DNA from: SKVR01 sp046291875
GTDB lineage: Bacteria; Bacteroidota; Bacteroidia; Bacteroidales; UBA7960
Reading direction: 5' to 3'
DNA: 64,000 nt
Assembly: GCA_046291875.1 (NCBI GenBank)
Contig: JBKBSF010000017.1
Span: 1 to 64,000, forward strand
Positions 7,370-16,022 of the stretch are shown piece after piece. The notes under the pieces were generated by a model. The model made no database searches, was not told the DNA's origin, and saw only the letters and a list, made by a program, of their open reading frames with translations. The position numbers and the translations under genes are program-made. The first letter of the stretch is position 1, and each line of letters opens with the position of its first letter.

Positions 7370-9262
7370 ATGACAAAAAAAGTACGATTACTTGCAGGAG
7401 TTCTGATGGCCCTGCTGTTTGTTGTGGTTGCCTGCACCAAAGATGAGCAGGAAAAGCCCCGTCCTGATGATTTTACCACCATCGAAGGGATTATCATAAA
7501 AAATGATGTGGTAGAGCTCAACCGGAGGATGAGTCTCAGGGATCAGATCGTTGAAATGCTGCCTCAATACATGGATGAAACCAAATCGGGTGGCCAAACC
7601 CAGGATTATCGCAGCAACTTTACCTTTAAACTTAAAGCTGATGTGGATGCTCCGGTTAGCAATGGGCGTACCCTTATGGCTACCCATGTGGCCATCAAGG
7701 ATAATTATGCCTTTGTGAGCTACAACATCAGGGGCGAAGATCATGGAGGTGCTCTGGAGATTTTCGATGTGTCCAACCTTACACAACCCCAGATCATTTC
7801 GCAGGCCATATTCCCCAAATCGGATATCAATGCTGTAGACTATTCCAACGGGAAGGTTTACCTGGTGGGAGCCACCGGAAACTTTGAAATGATGCAGTAT
7901 GACGATCCTGCCTTCTTCCTGGTTATGAACCTCAACTCAAACATGCAGATTACCGGACTGGATACTATCCTGGATATTCCATCCTATTCAGCCAATGGCA
8001 TTTATGTGAGCAGCGACAAAATTTATATTACTAGTGGCGACAATGGAGGGCTTACCATACTTGATAAGCAGGATTACGAAATAGTAAAGTCTGAACCCAT
8101 TGCGGATGCGCGCTCGGTGGCTGCCAATACCAGCTACGTGTATGTACTTTCGGGCCAACCCGGAAAAGTAAGTGTCTTCAACAAAACTACCTCCGATTTT
8201 ATAACTGCTTACCAGATAGGTGGTGCCAATACGCCTTATTCAAAGTCGGAAATTTCGGTTGACGATCAATACATTTTTGCTGCTCTCAACGAAGATGGCA
8301 TAAGGGTACTCAACACTGATGGTACCATCAGGCAGCACATTCCAAAGCCAGAAACACCTGAGGGTGCTCTCGACGAGAACCATGTTACCAACAGTGTGTC
8401 GCTCAACAGCCCATTGTTGTTTATCGGCAATGGAGAGTCAGGAATTGCTGTTGGAGAACTTATTCCTGAACTCGACAACCAGGTGGTAATGCTGGGTGAA
8501 ATGGTATTTCAGGATATGAATAGCTCCAATTTTGTAAAGTCGCGCGATAATGTGGTTTTTGTGGCATCAGGATTGGGCGGTTTGAAAATTCTTGCCATCA
8601 GTATTGACGAAGGGGTGCCCGATGATATCATCCCCACCGAACCTTGCCCCACTTTGCTGGCTTCTATCAAGGATATGTTTCCCGAAACACAGAATGCCAT
8701 GATCAACCACCCTTATCTCTTCCAGGAAGGTGTTACATTGAATGTAACCACTGCTGAGGAAACCGAGGTGTATGTGGTGTTTGTTTGGGAAGGTGCTGGC
8801 TGGAAAAATACCTTTGGCTACTACGCCTATCCGGCAGATAATCCTCCCACAAGCGTGGAAGAGCTGCAGAAATACGTTGTATTTCCCAATGTATCGCTGG
8901 TGGGCGAAGGCGGAGGCCTTGAGCCTGGCGATATGGTGCAGTTGGGTACCGAACCCTTCCCGGCCAATACTGTTATCGGGTTTTACCTGGTTGCTCAGGG
9001 ATGGGCCAACGGGCAAATGGTAAACGGAGTGTACACCCACTACACCAATATCAACTTTAATCATAACAGCAATCAGCAGCATTTACTGTTTATCGAAGCA
9101 GGTTGCCAGGACCTGGTACTCACCTTTGAAGATATCAGGCTGCCCGGAGGCGACAAAGACTTTAACGACATAATCCTGGTTATAAAGGACAATCCTGAGC
9201 AATTACCCAACACTCGTTTCAATGTTGAGGGAATTATTCAACTCAATGGTGATGATGAGTAA
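7370..9262 (+). CDS. Lipoprotein with beta-propeller-like repeats and DUF4114-like end
   Basis: A signal peptide ends in a lipobox (VVVAC), so the mature protein of about 610 residues should be lipid-anchored in the envelope. Residues about 100-430 contain repeated blades of the LVIVD type (ALEIFDVSNLTQPQIIS, GGLTILDKQDYEIV, GLGGLKILAI). Residues about 440-620 resemble DUF4114, with the characteristic ending TFEDIRLPGGDKDFNDII, whose acidic residues may bind calcium. No T9SS sorting domain is present. It is a single-gene unit with its own promoter and terminator. Function unknown; surface adhesion or binding is a guess. Confidence 0.8.
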   Translation: MTKKVRLLAGVLMALLFVVVACTKDEQEKPRPDDFTTIEGIIIKNDVVELNRRMSLRDQIVEMLPQYMDETKSGGQTQDYRSNFTFKLKADVDAPVSNGRTLMATHVAIKDNYAFVSYNIRGEDHGGALEIFDVSNLTQPQIISQAIFPKSDINAVDYSNGKVYLVGATGNFEMMQYDDPAFFLVMNLNSNMQITGLDTILDIPSYSANGIYVSSDKIYITSGDNGGLTILDKQDYEIVKSEPIADARSVAANTSYVYVLSGQPGKVSVFNKTTSDFITAYQIGGANTPYSKSEISVDDQYIFAALNEDGIRVLNTDGTIRQHIPKPETPEGALDENHVTNSVSLNSPLLFIGNGESGIAVGELIPELDNQVVMLGEMVFQDMNSSNFVKSRDNVVFVASGLGGLKILAISIDEGVPDDIIPTEPCPTLLASIKDMFPETQNAMINHPYLFQEGVTLNVTTAEETEVYVVFVWEGAGWKNTFGYYAYPADNPPTSVEELQKYVVFPNVSLVGEGGGLEPGDMVQLGTEPFPANTVIGFYLVAQGWANGQMVNGVYTHYTNINFNHNSNQQHLLFIEAGCQDLVLTFEDIRLPGGDKDFNDIILVIKDNPEQLPNTRFNVEGIIQLNGDDE

Positions 9263-9287
9263 TAAATAAGCGTAAATTAAATAATTG

Positions 9288-9328
9288 GCAGGGTATCAGC
9301 AGAAAAGTGCTGATACCCTGTTTTTTTT
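9288..9328 (+). terminator. Rho-independent terminator
   Basis: GCAGGGTATCAGCA (9288-9301) pairs with TGCTGATACCCTG (9308-9320), followed by eight Ts. It ends the lipoprotein transcript. Confidence 0.9.
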
Positions 9329-9352
9329 GAGTGAAGCTCTTTCGTTTTACAA

Positions 9353-9365
9353 CAAACATTGTTTG
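9353..9365. promoter_or_regulatory. 13-bp palindrome upstream of the CoA-disulfide reductase gene
   Basis: CAAACA-T-TGTTTG is a perfect dyad about 90 bases before the -7 box at 9457. It may be an operator; nothing else supports it. Confidence 0.3.
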
Positions 9366-9456
9366 AGAAGTTTTTCCAGTACAATGGAATTTCTGGTACC
9401 CTTTTTCTGGAATTAATTTTTAACATTTGCTAATATTTAAATAATTAAATGTATAC

Positions 9457-9464
9457 TAACTTTG
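9457..9464 (+). promoter_or_regulatory. Promoter -7 element for the CoA-disulfide reductase gene
   Basis: TAACTTTG matches TAnnTTTG. Transcription would start near 9471, which excludes the in-frame start at 9462 and supports translation from 9519. Confidence 0.65.
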
Positions 9465-9518
9465 CGCTCCAAAAAAATGATTTATCAGGTTTATAATTTA
9501 ATTGAAAACAACTCCGAT

Positions 9519-11525
9519 ATGGAAAAAATAGTTATTGTAGGTGGTGTTGCTGCAGGGGCCACAGCTGCTGCCAAAGCACGCAGAATTTCATCAACAGCAC
9601 AAATAACCCTTCTGGAAGCCGGTGCCGATATCTCCTTCGCAAATTGCGGATTGCCCTATTACATTGGCGGCGATATAGAAAGCCGGTCAAAACTCATTCT
9701 GCAAAGCCCCGAAAGCTTTCATGCCCAGTATAATGTTGACGTCCACACCCATACACTGGTAACCGGTATTGACCGCGAGAATAAAGTGGTAAAAACCAGG
9801 GATACCCGTAGTGGTGAGCTTCGCAACTTCGAATACACCAAGCTGATTCTTGCACAGGGCGGACGACCTGTTGTTCCTCCCATACCCGGGGCTTCGTTGA
9901 GCAACGTTTTTACCCTGTGGACACTCGACGATATGGACAAGATATCCCGTTACATCAGCACTTACAATCCTCAAAGCGCAGTGGTAGTAGGAGGCGGATT
10001 CATTGGTCTTGAAATGGTGGAAGCCCTTGTAAAACGTGGTATAAAGGTTAGTGTTATTGAGAAGATGCCTCATGTAATGAGCACCATGGAAGCCGAGATC
10101 GCTGGCTTTATCCAGGCAGAAATGCTGGCCTTTGGTGTTGAGATACACACCGGAACAGAAGTGGCTGAGATAAGACACAATGAGGTGATATTAGGCAATG
10201 GGCTGAGCATCCCATCGGGTATGGTGCTCATGTCGGTGGGTGTAAGGCCCAATCTGCAGCTGGCAACCGAAGCGGGCCTGGCAACGGGCGAATCAGGAGG
10301 GTTGCTCGTAAATAGCCTTCTGCAAACCAACGACGAAAACATTTTCGCTGCCGGCGATATGATCGAGGTAGAACACCGTATCCTGGGCCGGAAAACCCGC
10401 ATACCCCTTGCTGGCCCCGCCAACCGTCAGGGACGAATTGCGGCCGGAAATGTTCTGGGTCTGAAGCAGCCGTATGCAGGAGCCCAGGCAACTTCGGTAG
10501 TCAGGGTGTTTGATGCTGTGGCAGGATCCACAGGCATTACCCTTAAGCAGGCCCTGGATGCCGGCATTGACGCTGATGCAGTGGTGGTGCATAAGGAGCA
10601 TCACACATCCTACTATCCCGGAGCAGAGATGGTTACCGTGTTGCTGGTGTATGAAAAGAAGACAGGCATCATTCTCGGTGGGCAGACTGCAGGTTACCAG
10701 GGTGCCGACAAACGACTGGATGTTATTGCCCTGGCAGCCGCAACCCAAGCTACCATTTACGATCTGGCTGATACTGACTTTGCCTATTCCCCACCCATTG
10801 GCACTGCCAATGATGCCCTCAATATGGCTGCCTACGCCGCTGCCAATAAATTATCGGGTTTCAGTTTTGGAATTACATCTCTGCAACTCGATCAATTGCT
10901 GGAAACTAAAAACTCCGTTATTATTGATGTAAGAGATATGTTTTCCTTTGAAAAGGGCAATGTGATCAATTCGGTGAATATACCTCTTGAAATGCTTGCC
11001 GGGCAAACTCAAAACATCCCCCACGATCGCCAGATAATCCTTGTGGATGAAACCGGAAAAAAGGGGCATCAGGCAGCACGGTTACTTATGGGTGAAGGTT
11101 TCGGAAACGTGGTTTATGTTTCAGGTGGTTTCATCTCTATCCAGAGATACCATTTGGCAATAGGGTTCCACAACTTAAAAGTTACTCCGGTTGAAATAGA
11201 AAACAAGCAGGTAGAAAACAAACCGGAAGAAGTACAGAATGAAAAAGGAACTACAAAAAGAACCGATTACAACACCCCTGTAGTGGTCGATGTGCGCACA
11301 CCGGGCGAATTTGCCCATGGTGCAGTTCCGGGTGCCATCAATATTCCGTTAGATGAACTCGAAAACAGGTTCAACGAACTAGGCGACAACCCCAGGCGCG
11401 AAATAACAGTATACTGCGCATCGGGTGCACGGTCATCCTATGCAAAACAATTTCTGCAAATGCAGGGGTATGCCAATGTTAAAAACGGTGGGGGTATAAT
11501 GCAAATGATGATGCAACACAGATAA
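9519..11525 (+). CDS. CoA-disulfide reductase-like flavoprotein with two rhodanese domains
   Basis: The enzyme should reduce CoA disulfide or CoA persulfide/polysulfide with NAD(P)H. Starting at 9519, the FAD motif GGVAAGATAAAKARR is at the N-terminus and the redox cysteine of NCGLPYY falls at residue 43, as in known CoA-disulfide reductases. The NAD-binding GGGFIGLEM and the FAD site FAAGDMIEV follow, then the dimerisation domain to about 450. Two rhodanese domains come next. The first (about 460-545) has Asp510 where the catalytic cysteine should be. The second (about 585-665) has an intact CASGARS loop with Cys633. One rhodanese is usual for this family, so the inactive extra copy is notable. 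A role in sulfane-sulfur handling is likely. Confidence 0.9.
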   Translation: MEKIVIVGGVAAGATAAAKARRISSTAQITLLEAGADISFANCGLPYYIGGDIESRSKLILQSPESFHAQYNVDVHTHTLVTGIDRENKVVKTRDTRSGELRNFEYTKLILAQGGRPVVPPIPGASLSNVFTLWTLDDMDKISRYISTYNPQSAVVVGGGFIGLEMVEALVKRGIKVSVIEKMPHVMSTMEAEIAGFIQAEMLAFGVEIHTGTEVAEIRHNEVILGNGLSIPSGMVLMSVGVRPNLQLATEAGLATGESGGLLVNSLLQTNDENIFAAGDMIEVEHRILGRKTRIPLAGPANRQGRIAAGNVLGLKQPYAGAQATSVVRVFDAVAGSTGITLKQALDAGIDADAVVVHKEHHTSYYPGAEMVTVLLVYEKKTGIILGGQTAGYQGADKRLDVIALAAATQATIYDLADTDFAYSPPIGTANDALNMAAYAAANKLSGFSFGITSLQLDQLLETKNSVIIDVRDMFSFEKGNVINSVNIPLEMLAGQTQNIPHDRQIILVDETGKKGHQAARLLMGEGFGNVVYVSGGFISIQRYHLAIGFHNLKVTPVEIENKQVENKPEEVQNEKGTTKRTDYNTPVVVDVRTPGEFAHGAVPGAINIPLDELENRFNELGDNPRREITVYCASGARSSYAKQFLQMQGYANVKNGGGIMQMMMQHR

Positions 11526-11650
11526 GCCTCCATAGGTTTTGTTGAAGAAGAGCCTGTTTTTGCATGTATTTAAAAAAACTGTCCGGAATAGTAAGTGGAC
11601 AGATCAATATCAGGCGAGTGAAAAAGCAAAACGCTGTTGATGGGGTAAAA

Positions 11651-11684
11651 AAAAAGCTGGTCCATTTTCGACCAGCTTTTTTTT
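11651..11684. terminator. Bidirectional terminator
   Basis: AAAAAGCTGGTC (11651-11662) and GACCAGCTTTTT (11670-11681) form a hairpin flanked by A and T tracts, so it can serve both the reductase gene and the convergent membrane protein gene. Confidence 0.88.
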
Positions 11685-11697
11685 CATATAGTAGGTT

Positions 11698-12231
11698 TTA
11701 TGCTTTGATGCTGTTCAGAGCGGGATACCGCTGCTGGATCAGGTAAAAACTACCGAAGAAAAGAGTGCTGTAAAACAGATCTCCCAGTATGGAGGTATGG
11801 AAGAAAGGTATAGCCATGGTGTAGCTTTGGATTAAACCGGCAAAGGTTTGTGGGTAGTAGGGGCTGCCAGCCCAAACAGCAAAGTTGGTAATAAGGAAAA
11901 ATAAAAGTGAAGCACCCAGCGAACCGCCCAGAACCGTGCTTACTCTTATGTTTTTGCCTACCAGGTTGCCCAACAGCACAACCAGTGCAAAGCTTACGTA
12001 AACCGGGATCATGAAGCTATGAAAGCCCAGAATCAGATCACTTACAAAGAGCGCAAAAAGCGGAACAAAGAAGGCAAGCCATTTACGGCCCAGATGGGCT
12101 CCGCCAAAAAGTGCGATGGCGGCAATGGGAGTAAAATTGGGATAATGAGGCACCAGTCGCATTATTGCAGCAAATGCAATGATACCTGCAACCACAAGCA
12201 CCTTGGGGCTAAGTATGTTCTTTACGTTCAT
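11698..12231 (-). CDS. DUF6580-like membrane protein
   Basis: The 177-residue protein has about five hydrophobic segments, with AAIMRLVPHYPNFTPIAAI near the N-terminus and a central FVSDLILGFH, which match my recollection of DUF6580 proteins. These resemble small substrate-binding membrane components, but no transporter ATPase is adjacent. I chose the ATG at 12231 because a minus-strand -7 box at 12274-12281 places the RNA start near 12267, downstream of the longer frame's start at 12276. Substrate unknown. Confidence 0.7.
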   Translation of the reverse strand: MNVKNILSPKVLVVAGIIAFAAIMRLVPHYPNFTPIAAIALFGGAHLGRKWLAFFVPLFALFVSDLILGFHSFMIPVYVSFALVVLLGNLVGKNIRVSTVLGGSLGASLLFFLITNFAVWAGSPYYPQTFAGLIQSYTMAIPFFHTSILGDLFYSTLFFGSFYLIQQRYPALNSIKA

Positions 12232-12273
12232 TAGAGAGTAATTTTGGGTTAAATAAAACTGCAAATGAGTGAG

Positions 12274-12281
12274 CAAAAGTA
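12274..12281 (-). promoter_or_regulatory. Promoter -7 element for the DUF6580-like gene
   Basis: CAAAAGTA is the complement of TACTTTTG, a TAnnTTTG match, 43 bases before the ATG at 12231. Confidence 0.55.
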
Positions 12282-12379
12282 AAAAATCATTTCCATTTTT
12301 AACAGGTTAAAAATAAATTTGTTCAGGTTGTCCGTTATGGCATCTGAGCCTTTTGCTTTTTTCATTTAACCCCTGTACT

Positions 12380-12778
12380 ATGAACCCTCCCGATTTTTGG
12401 TTTTCCGTTGCAGATATTGCCCTCACACTGTTTCATACCTTGCTGATATTGTTTAATTTGCTGGGCTGGATATGGCAGGGGTTGCGGAAGTGGCACCTGG
12501 TATCGTTGCTATTAACTTTCGCCTCATGGTTTGTGCTGGGAATCTGGTACGGATGGGGCTATTGCCCGTTTACCGACTGGCATTGGCAGGTTCTTCGTCA
12601 GCTGGGTCATACTCATTTGCCTGCATCGTATATCAGCTTTCTGATTACGCGGTTGAGCGGCCTGCATCTTCCAGCCCAATGGGTGGATGCCATAACTCTT
12701 GCTGGTGCCACGGGCGCATTGCTGGCAAACCTGCTGTTGCAGTATTTCAGAAAATACCTTCCTGCAAGAAAAAAGTGA
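12380..12778 (+). CDS. DUF2784-like small membrane protein
   Basis: A 132-residue protein with about three to four hydrophobic segments. The stretches FHTLLILFNLLGWIW, WFVLGIWYGWGYCPFTDW and the PASYISFLI segment fit DUF2784, a family of small inner-membrane proteins of unknown role. The ATG at 12380 is preferred because an alternative at 12353 adds only nine unconserved residues. It precedes the branching enzyme gene by 126 bases on the same strand. No function can be assigned. Confidence 0.75.
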   Translation: MNPPDFWFSVADIALTLFHTLLILFNLLGWIWQGLRKWHLVSLLLTFASWFVLGIWYGWGYCPFTDWHWQVLRQLGHTHLPASYISFLITRLSGLHLPAQWVDAITLAGATGALLANLLLQYFRKYLPARKK

Positions 12779-12904
12779 AGGTAAATCGCAGTTACTATTA
12801 TCCATGTGGTTGACGGGATTTTTTTTACCTTTATCGGGGTTTAGCATGGTTTGCATAAGATCTGGCCAGGGCAACAAACCTTAAACTTTCAATCCGCCAT
12901 AAGC

Positions 12905-14899
12905 ATGAAGCTTCCTGAATATGTAAAAAACGACATCTGGTTGCAGCCTTTTACTGATCCCATTGTGGGGCGCTGGCAACGAGCCCACCAAAAAGAGAAG
13001 GAACTGTTGGGCCATCACAAAAGCCTCAGCGAATTTGCTGTAGGATATATGTATTACGGGCTTCACCGGGAAAAGGATAACTGGGTGATCCGTGAATGGT
13101 TGCCCAACGCCAGCAGGGTTTATTTGCTGGGTGAGTTTTCGGATTGGAGACCTCATCACGACTTTGCCCTGGCAAGACTATCCAATGGCGACTGGGAATT
13201 GAAACTCCCTGCCAAAATCTTACGCCACGGAGACCTTTATAAACTTTTTGTATGCTGGGATGGAGGAAGTGGTGAGCGTATACCCGCATGGGCACGACGC
13301 GTGGTACAAGACCCCGAAACCCATGTCTTTAACGCGCAGGTCTGGAATCCGCTCACCCCTTATGCTTGGAAACATAAGACTCCTGAACGAAAGAAAGACT
13401 TTGTGCCTCTTATCTATGAGGCTCATGTGGGTATGGCTACCGAAGATTACAAGGTGGGCAGCTACGAAGAATTCCGCAAAACTGTGTTACCCATCATCAA
13501 GAAGCTTGGTTACAATACAATTCAACTCATGGCTGTGCAGGAGCATCCCTACTATGGTTCCTTTGGATATCATGTCAGCAACTTCTTTGCTGTTACCTCC
13601 AGGTCAGGAACTCCCGAAGAACTCAAGGCCCTGATTGATGAAGCACATGGCATGGGCATTTTTGTCATTATGGATATTGTGCATTCCCATGCTGTTAAGA
13701 ACGAAGTAGAGGGTATCAGCCGATACGATGGAACTTTGTACCAGTATTTTCATAACGGCCCGCGAGGAGATCATCCTGCCTGGGATAGCCGCTGCTTCGA
13801 CTATGGAAAGAATCAGGTGTTGCATTTCCTGCTTTCCAATTGCAAATTCTGGCTCGATGAATACAGGTTCGATGGCTTCAGGTTCGATGGCGTTACCAGT
13901 ATGCTCTACAACGATCACGGCCTGGGGAGTGCATTTACCGAGTACAAGCAATACTACAACGGAAATCAGGACGACGATGCCATTGTGTATCTCAAGCTGG
14001 CCAATAAACTTATTCACCAGGTAAATCCACAAGCCATGTCGGTAGCTGAAGAGATGAGTGGTATGCCTGGCCTGGCCACTCCTCAGGACCAGGGAGGGTA
14101 TGGGTTTGATTTCAGATTGGCCATGGGAATTCCCGACTTCTGGATCCGGATCATCAAGGAAAACCCTGTAGAAAAATGGCATGTGGGCGATATGTTCTAT
14201 CATCTGTCCAACAAAAGGAAGGATGAGAAGTCTGTTCATTATGCCGAATCGCACGATCAGGCTCTTGTGGGCGATAAAACTATTATATTCTGGCTCATGG
14301 ATAAAGAGATGTATTACAATATGCATATCAACCATCCGAATATTGTCGTAGATAATGGCATTGCGCTTCACAAGATGATTCGTCTGCTTACCCTGGCTAC
14401 AGCAGGCGACGGCTATTTGAATTTCATGGGCAACGAATTCGGACATCCGGAGTGGATCGATTTTCCGGGCAGGCACAACAACTGGTCGTACCATTATGCA
14501 CGGCGTCAGTGGAGTTTGCTGCAGAACCCCGAACTTAAATACCGGTTTCTGTTTGCCTTCGATCAGCAAATGATCCGGTTTTTCAGAAAAAGAAATGTGG
14601 TTGCCAAACCTTTGGGGTATCCCAGGGTGCAGAATACTGCCGATCAGGTGCTTATCTTCGAAAGAGGGAAGTATGTTTTTGTTTTTAATTTCAATCCTTT
14701 CCAGTCATTTGCCGATTACCATTTCCCTTTAACAAAAGGGCAATACCAGGTTGTGCTGGATAGTGATTGCCCCCAATGTGGTGGGCAGGGCCGCCAGGAT
14801 ATGGAATATATTCACACAACCTTTACCGATCAGCAAAATAATGATACACTTAGTTTATACATTCCTTCATTAACCGCTTTTGTACTGGAAAAAAAATAA
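12905..14899 (+). CDS. glgB: 1,4-alpha-glucan branching enzyme (GH13, GBE1-like)
   Basis: This enzyme makes alpha-1,6 branches in glycogen. Beginning at MKLPEYVKND (12905), the 664-residue protein has an N-terminal carbohydrate-binding beta domain (REWLPNASRVYLLGEFSDW), a GH13 barrel and a C-terminal beta domain. The catalytic triad can be read: nucleophile Asp328 in GFRFDGVTS, acid/base Glu382 in VAEEMSGMP and Asp451 in AESHDQAL. The sequence style (PYYGSFGYHV, GNEFGHPEWIDFPG) is that of the eukaryote-like branching enzymes also found in Bacteroidota. No glycogen synthase or ADP-glucose pyrophosphorylase gene is in the window. The next gene starts 4 bases after its stop, so the two are probably translated from one message. 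Confidence 0.95.
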   Translation: MKLPEYVKNDIWLQPFTDPIVGRWQRAHQKEKELLGHHKSLSEFAVGYMYYGLHREKDNWVIREWLPNASRVYLLGEFSDWRPHHDFALARLSNGDWELKLPAKILRHGDLYKLFVCWDGGSGERIPAWARRVVQDPETHVFNAQVWNPLTPYAWKHKTPERKKDFVPLIYEAHVGMATEDYKVGSYEEFRKTVLPIIKKLGYNTIQLMAVQEHPYYGSFGYHVSNFFAVTSRSGTPEELKALIDEAHGMGIFVIMDIVHSHAVKNEVEGISRYDGTLYQYFHNGPRGDHPAWDSRCFDYGKNQVLHFLLSNCKFWLDEYRFDGFRFDGVTSMLYNDHGLGSAFTEYKQYYNGNQDDDAIVYLKLANKLIHQVNPQAMSVAEEMSGMPGLATPQDQGGYGFDFRLAMGIPDFWIRIIKENPVEKWHVGDMFYHLSNKRKDEKSVHYAESHDQALVGDKTIIFWLMDKEMYYNMHINHPNIVVDNGIALHKMIRLLTLATAGDGYLNFMGNEFGHPEWIDFPGRHNNWSYHYARRQWSLLQNPELKYRFLFAFDQQMIRFFRKRNVVAKPLGYPRVQNTADQVLIFERGKYVFVFNFNPFQSFADYHFPLTKGQYQVVLDSDCPQCGGQGRQDMEYIHTTFTDQQNNDTLSLYIPSLTAFVLEKK

Positions 14900-14902
14900 A
14901 TC

Positions 14903-15274
14903 ATGGAACTGAAAATCAACAAAAAGATAAAAGGAACCCCCGAAGAGGTGTACAGGGCATTTACCAATCCCTTCACCATTGAATTGTGGACCGATGAACC
15001 TGCAGTGATGCAGGAGGAGGCCGGTACCGAATTTTCGTGGCTGGGCGGAGATATAGCCGGTCGTAACCTGGAGTTTATTCCCAATGAACTCATCCGGCAG
15101 GTCTGGTATTTTGAGGAAGGCGAGTCGGAGGTTACCATTCAGCTCTTTGCCGATAAGCAATACACTCAGGTCAGGATTTTTCAGATCAATATTCCTGAGG
15201 ATGCCTATGAAAACATAAAGCAGGGATGGAAAGAATCGGTACTGGAGCCGTTGTCCGATTTTTTTGAAGCATAA
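14903..15274 (+). CDS. SRPBCC (START-like/AHSA1-like) protein
   Basis: A 123-residue cytoplasmic protein with the helix-grip start typical of SRPBCC proteins (INKKIKGTPEEVYRAFTNPFTIELW) and a long C-terminal helix (AYENIKQGWKESVLEPLSDFF) like AHSA1-type domains. These bind hydrophobic ligands or chaperone partners; the ligand here is unknown. It lies 4 bases after glgB, suggesting cotranscription, although a functional link to glycogen is not established. A second, unrelated SRPBCC protein occurs at 61077-61481. Confidence 0.8.
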   Translation: MELKINKKIKGTPEEVYRAFTNPFTIELWTDEPAVMQEEAGTEFSWLGGDIAGRNLEFIPNELIRQVWYFEEGESEVTIQLFADKQYTQVRIFQINIPEDAYENIKQGWKESVLEPLSDFFEA

Positions 15275-15308
15275 TTATTTAGGCGCATTATATTTTAAAT
15301 ATTTTAAC

Positions 15309-15316
15309 TAATTTTG
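15309..15316 (+). promoter_or_regulatory. Promoter -7 element
   Basis: TAATTTTG (TAnnTTTG), 44 bases before the ATG of the His-rich lipoprotein gene at 15360. Confidence 0.6.
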
Positions 15317-15359
15317 CACCGATTTTAACCAAAACAACTTATCCCAAAAAAGAAAAATT

Positions 15360-15944
15360 ATGCTGAAAAGATTTGCAATGATTGCCGTAGCAGCATTATT
15401 GGTATACTCCTGTGGACAAGCTCCTGAGCAGACTGCCGATGCCGCTGATGTTAAACTGATTGCCGAACTGGTATCTGAACCTCTTGCCTTTGAGGGTCAG
15501 GAAGTAACCTTTGAAGGTACCATTACCCACATTTGCCGCCACAGTGGTGATAAAATGCGCGTAAACCAACTGGATGATGCTGATTTCAGTATCATGGTGA
15601 TGCTGGAGGAATTCAAAACTCAGTTCAGCCAGGAAATGGAAGGACGCCAGGTGAAAGTTACCGGTGTTTTAAAAACCAGAGTTCGCAACATGGATGCTCT
15701 GGAAGAGCAGCACGACCACGATCACGCTCATGATGGCGAAGAAGGCCACGCCTGCGGATCTACCGAGGAAGCTATCAAAAGAATGGAAGAAAGAGGCATT
15801 ACCCCCGATGTGGTAGCTTACATCGAACTGGTTTCTTTCGAAATCATTCCTGCTGCTGAAGTGGCTGAAGAAGCTGAAGAAGCTGAAGAAACTGCTGAAG
15901 CCGTTGAGGTGGCTGAAGCACAAAAAAGCGGAGAAGGCTGCTAG
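15360..15944 (+). CDS. Lipoprotein with OB-like fold and His-rich loop
   Basis: A signal peptide with lipobox (VYSC) predicts a 194-residue envelope lipoprotein. Residues about 30-105 look like a small OB-type beta barrel (VTFEGTITHICRHSGDKM then VKVTGVLKT), similar to DUF4920-like proteins. A loop at about 116-130 is dense in His and acidic residues (HDHDHAHDGEEGHAC) and could bind metal. The end is an Ala-Glu-rich tail encoded in part by three tandem copies of GCTGAAGAA (15864-15890), finishing with Gly-Cys. It has its own promoter and terminator. Metal or redox function is inference. Confidence 0.7.
   Translation: MLKRFAMIAVAALLVYSCGQAPEQTADAADVKLIAELVSEPLAFEGQEVTFEGTITHICRHSGDKMRVNQLDDADFSIMVMLEEFKTQFSQEMEGRQVKVTGVLKTRVRNMDALEEQHDHDHAHDGEEGHACGSTEEAIKRMEERGITPDVVAYIELVSFEIIPAAEVAEEAEEAEETAEAVEVAEAQKSGEGC
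15864..15890 (+). repeat. In-frame 9-bp tandem repeat
   Basis: Three exact copies of GCTGAAGAA encode Ala-Glu-Glu repeats in the lipoprotein tail; imperfect copies follow. Being 9 bp, changes in copy number would keep the frame. Confidence 0.85.
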
Positions 15945-15965
15945 GTCAATCTCCTGCTTTTACAA

Positions 15966-16005
15966 AAGAAGGATACTTCCCTTAGGAGAGGTATCCTTCT
16001 TTCTT
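15966..16005. terminator. Bidirectional terminator
   Basis: AAGAAGGATAC (15966-15976) pairs with GTATCCTTCTT (15991-16001) and T-rich sequence follows. It separates two convergent genes. Confidence 0.85.
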
Positions 16006-16022
16006 TTGTGGGTTGAAACTCT

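Noticed and set aside
13604..14569. A 321-codon minus-strand frame over glgB
   Set aside because: Antisense to the catalytic barrel of the branching enzyme; shadow frame.
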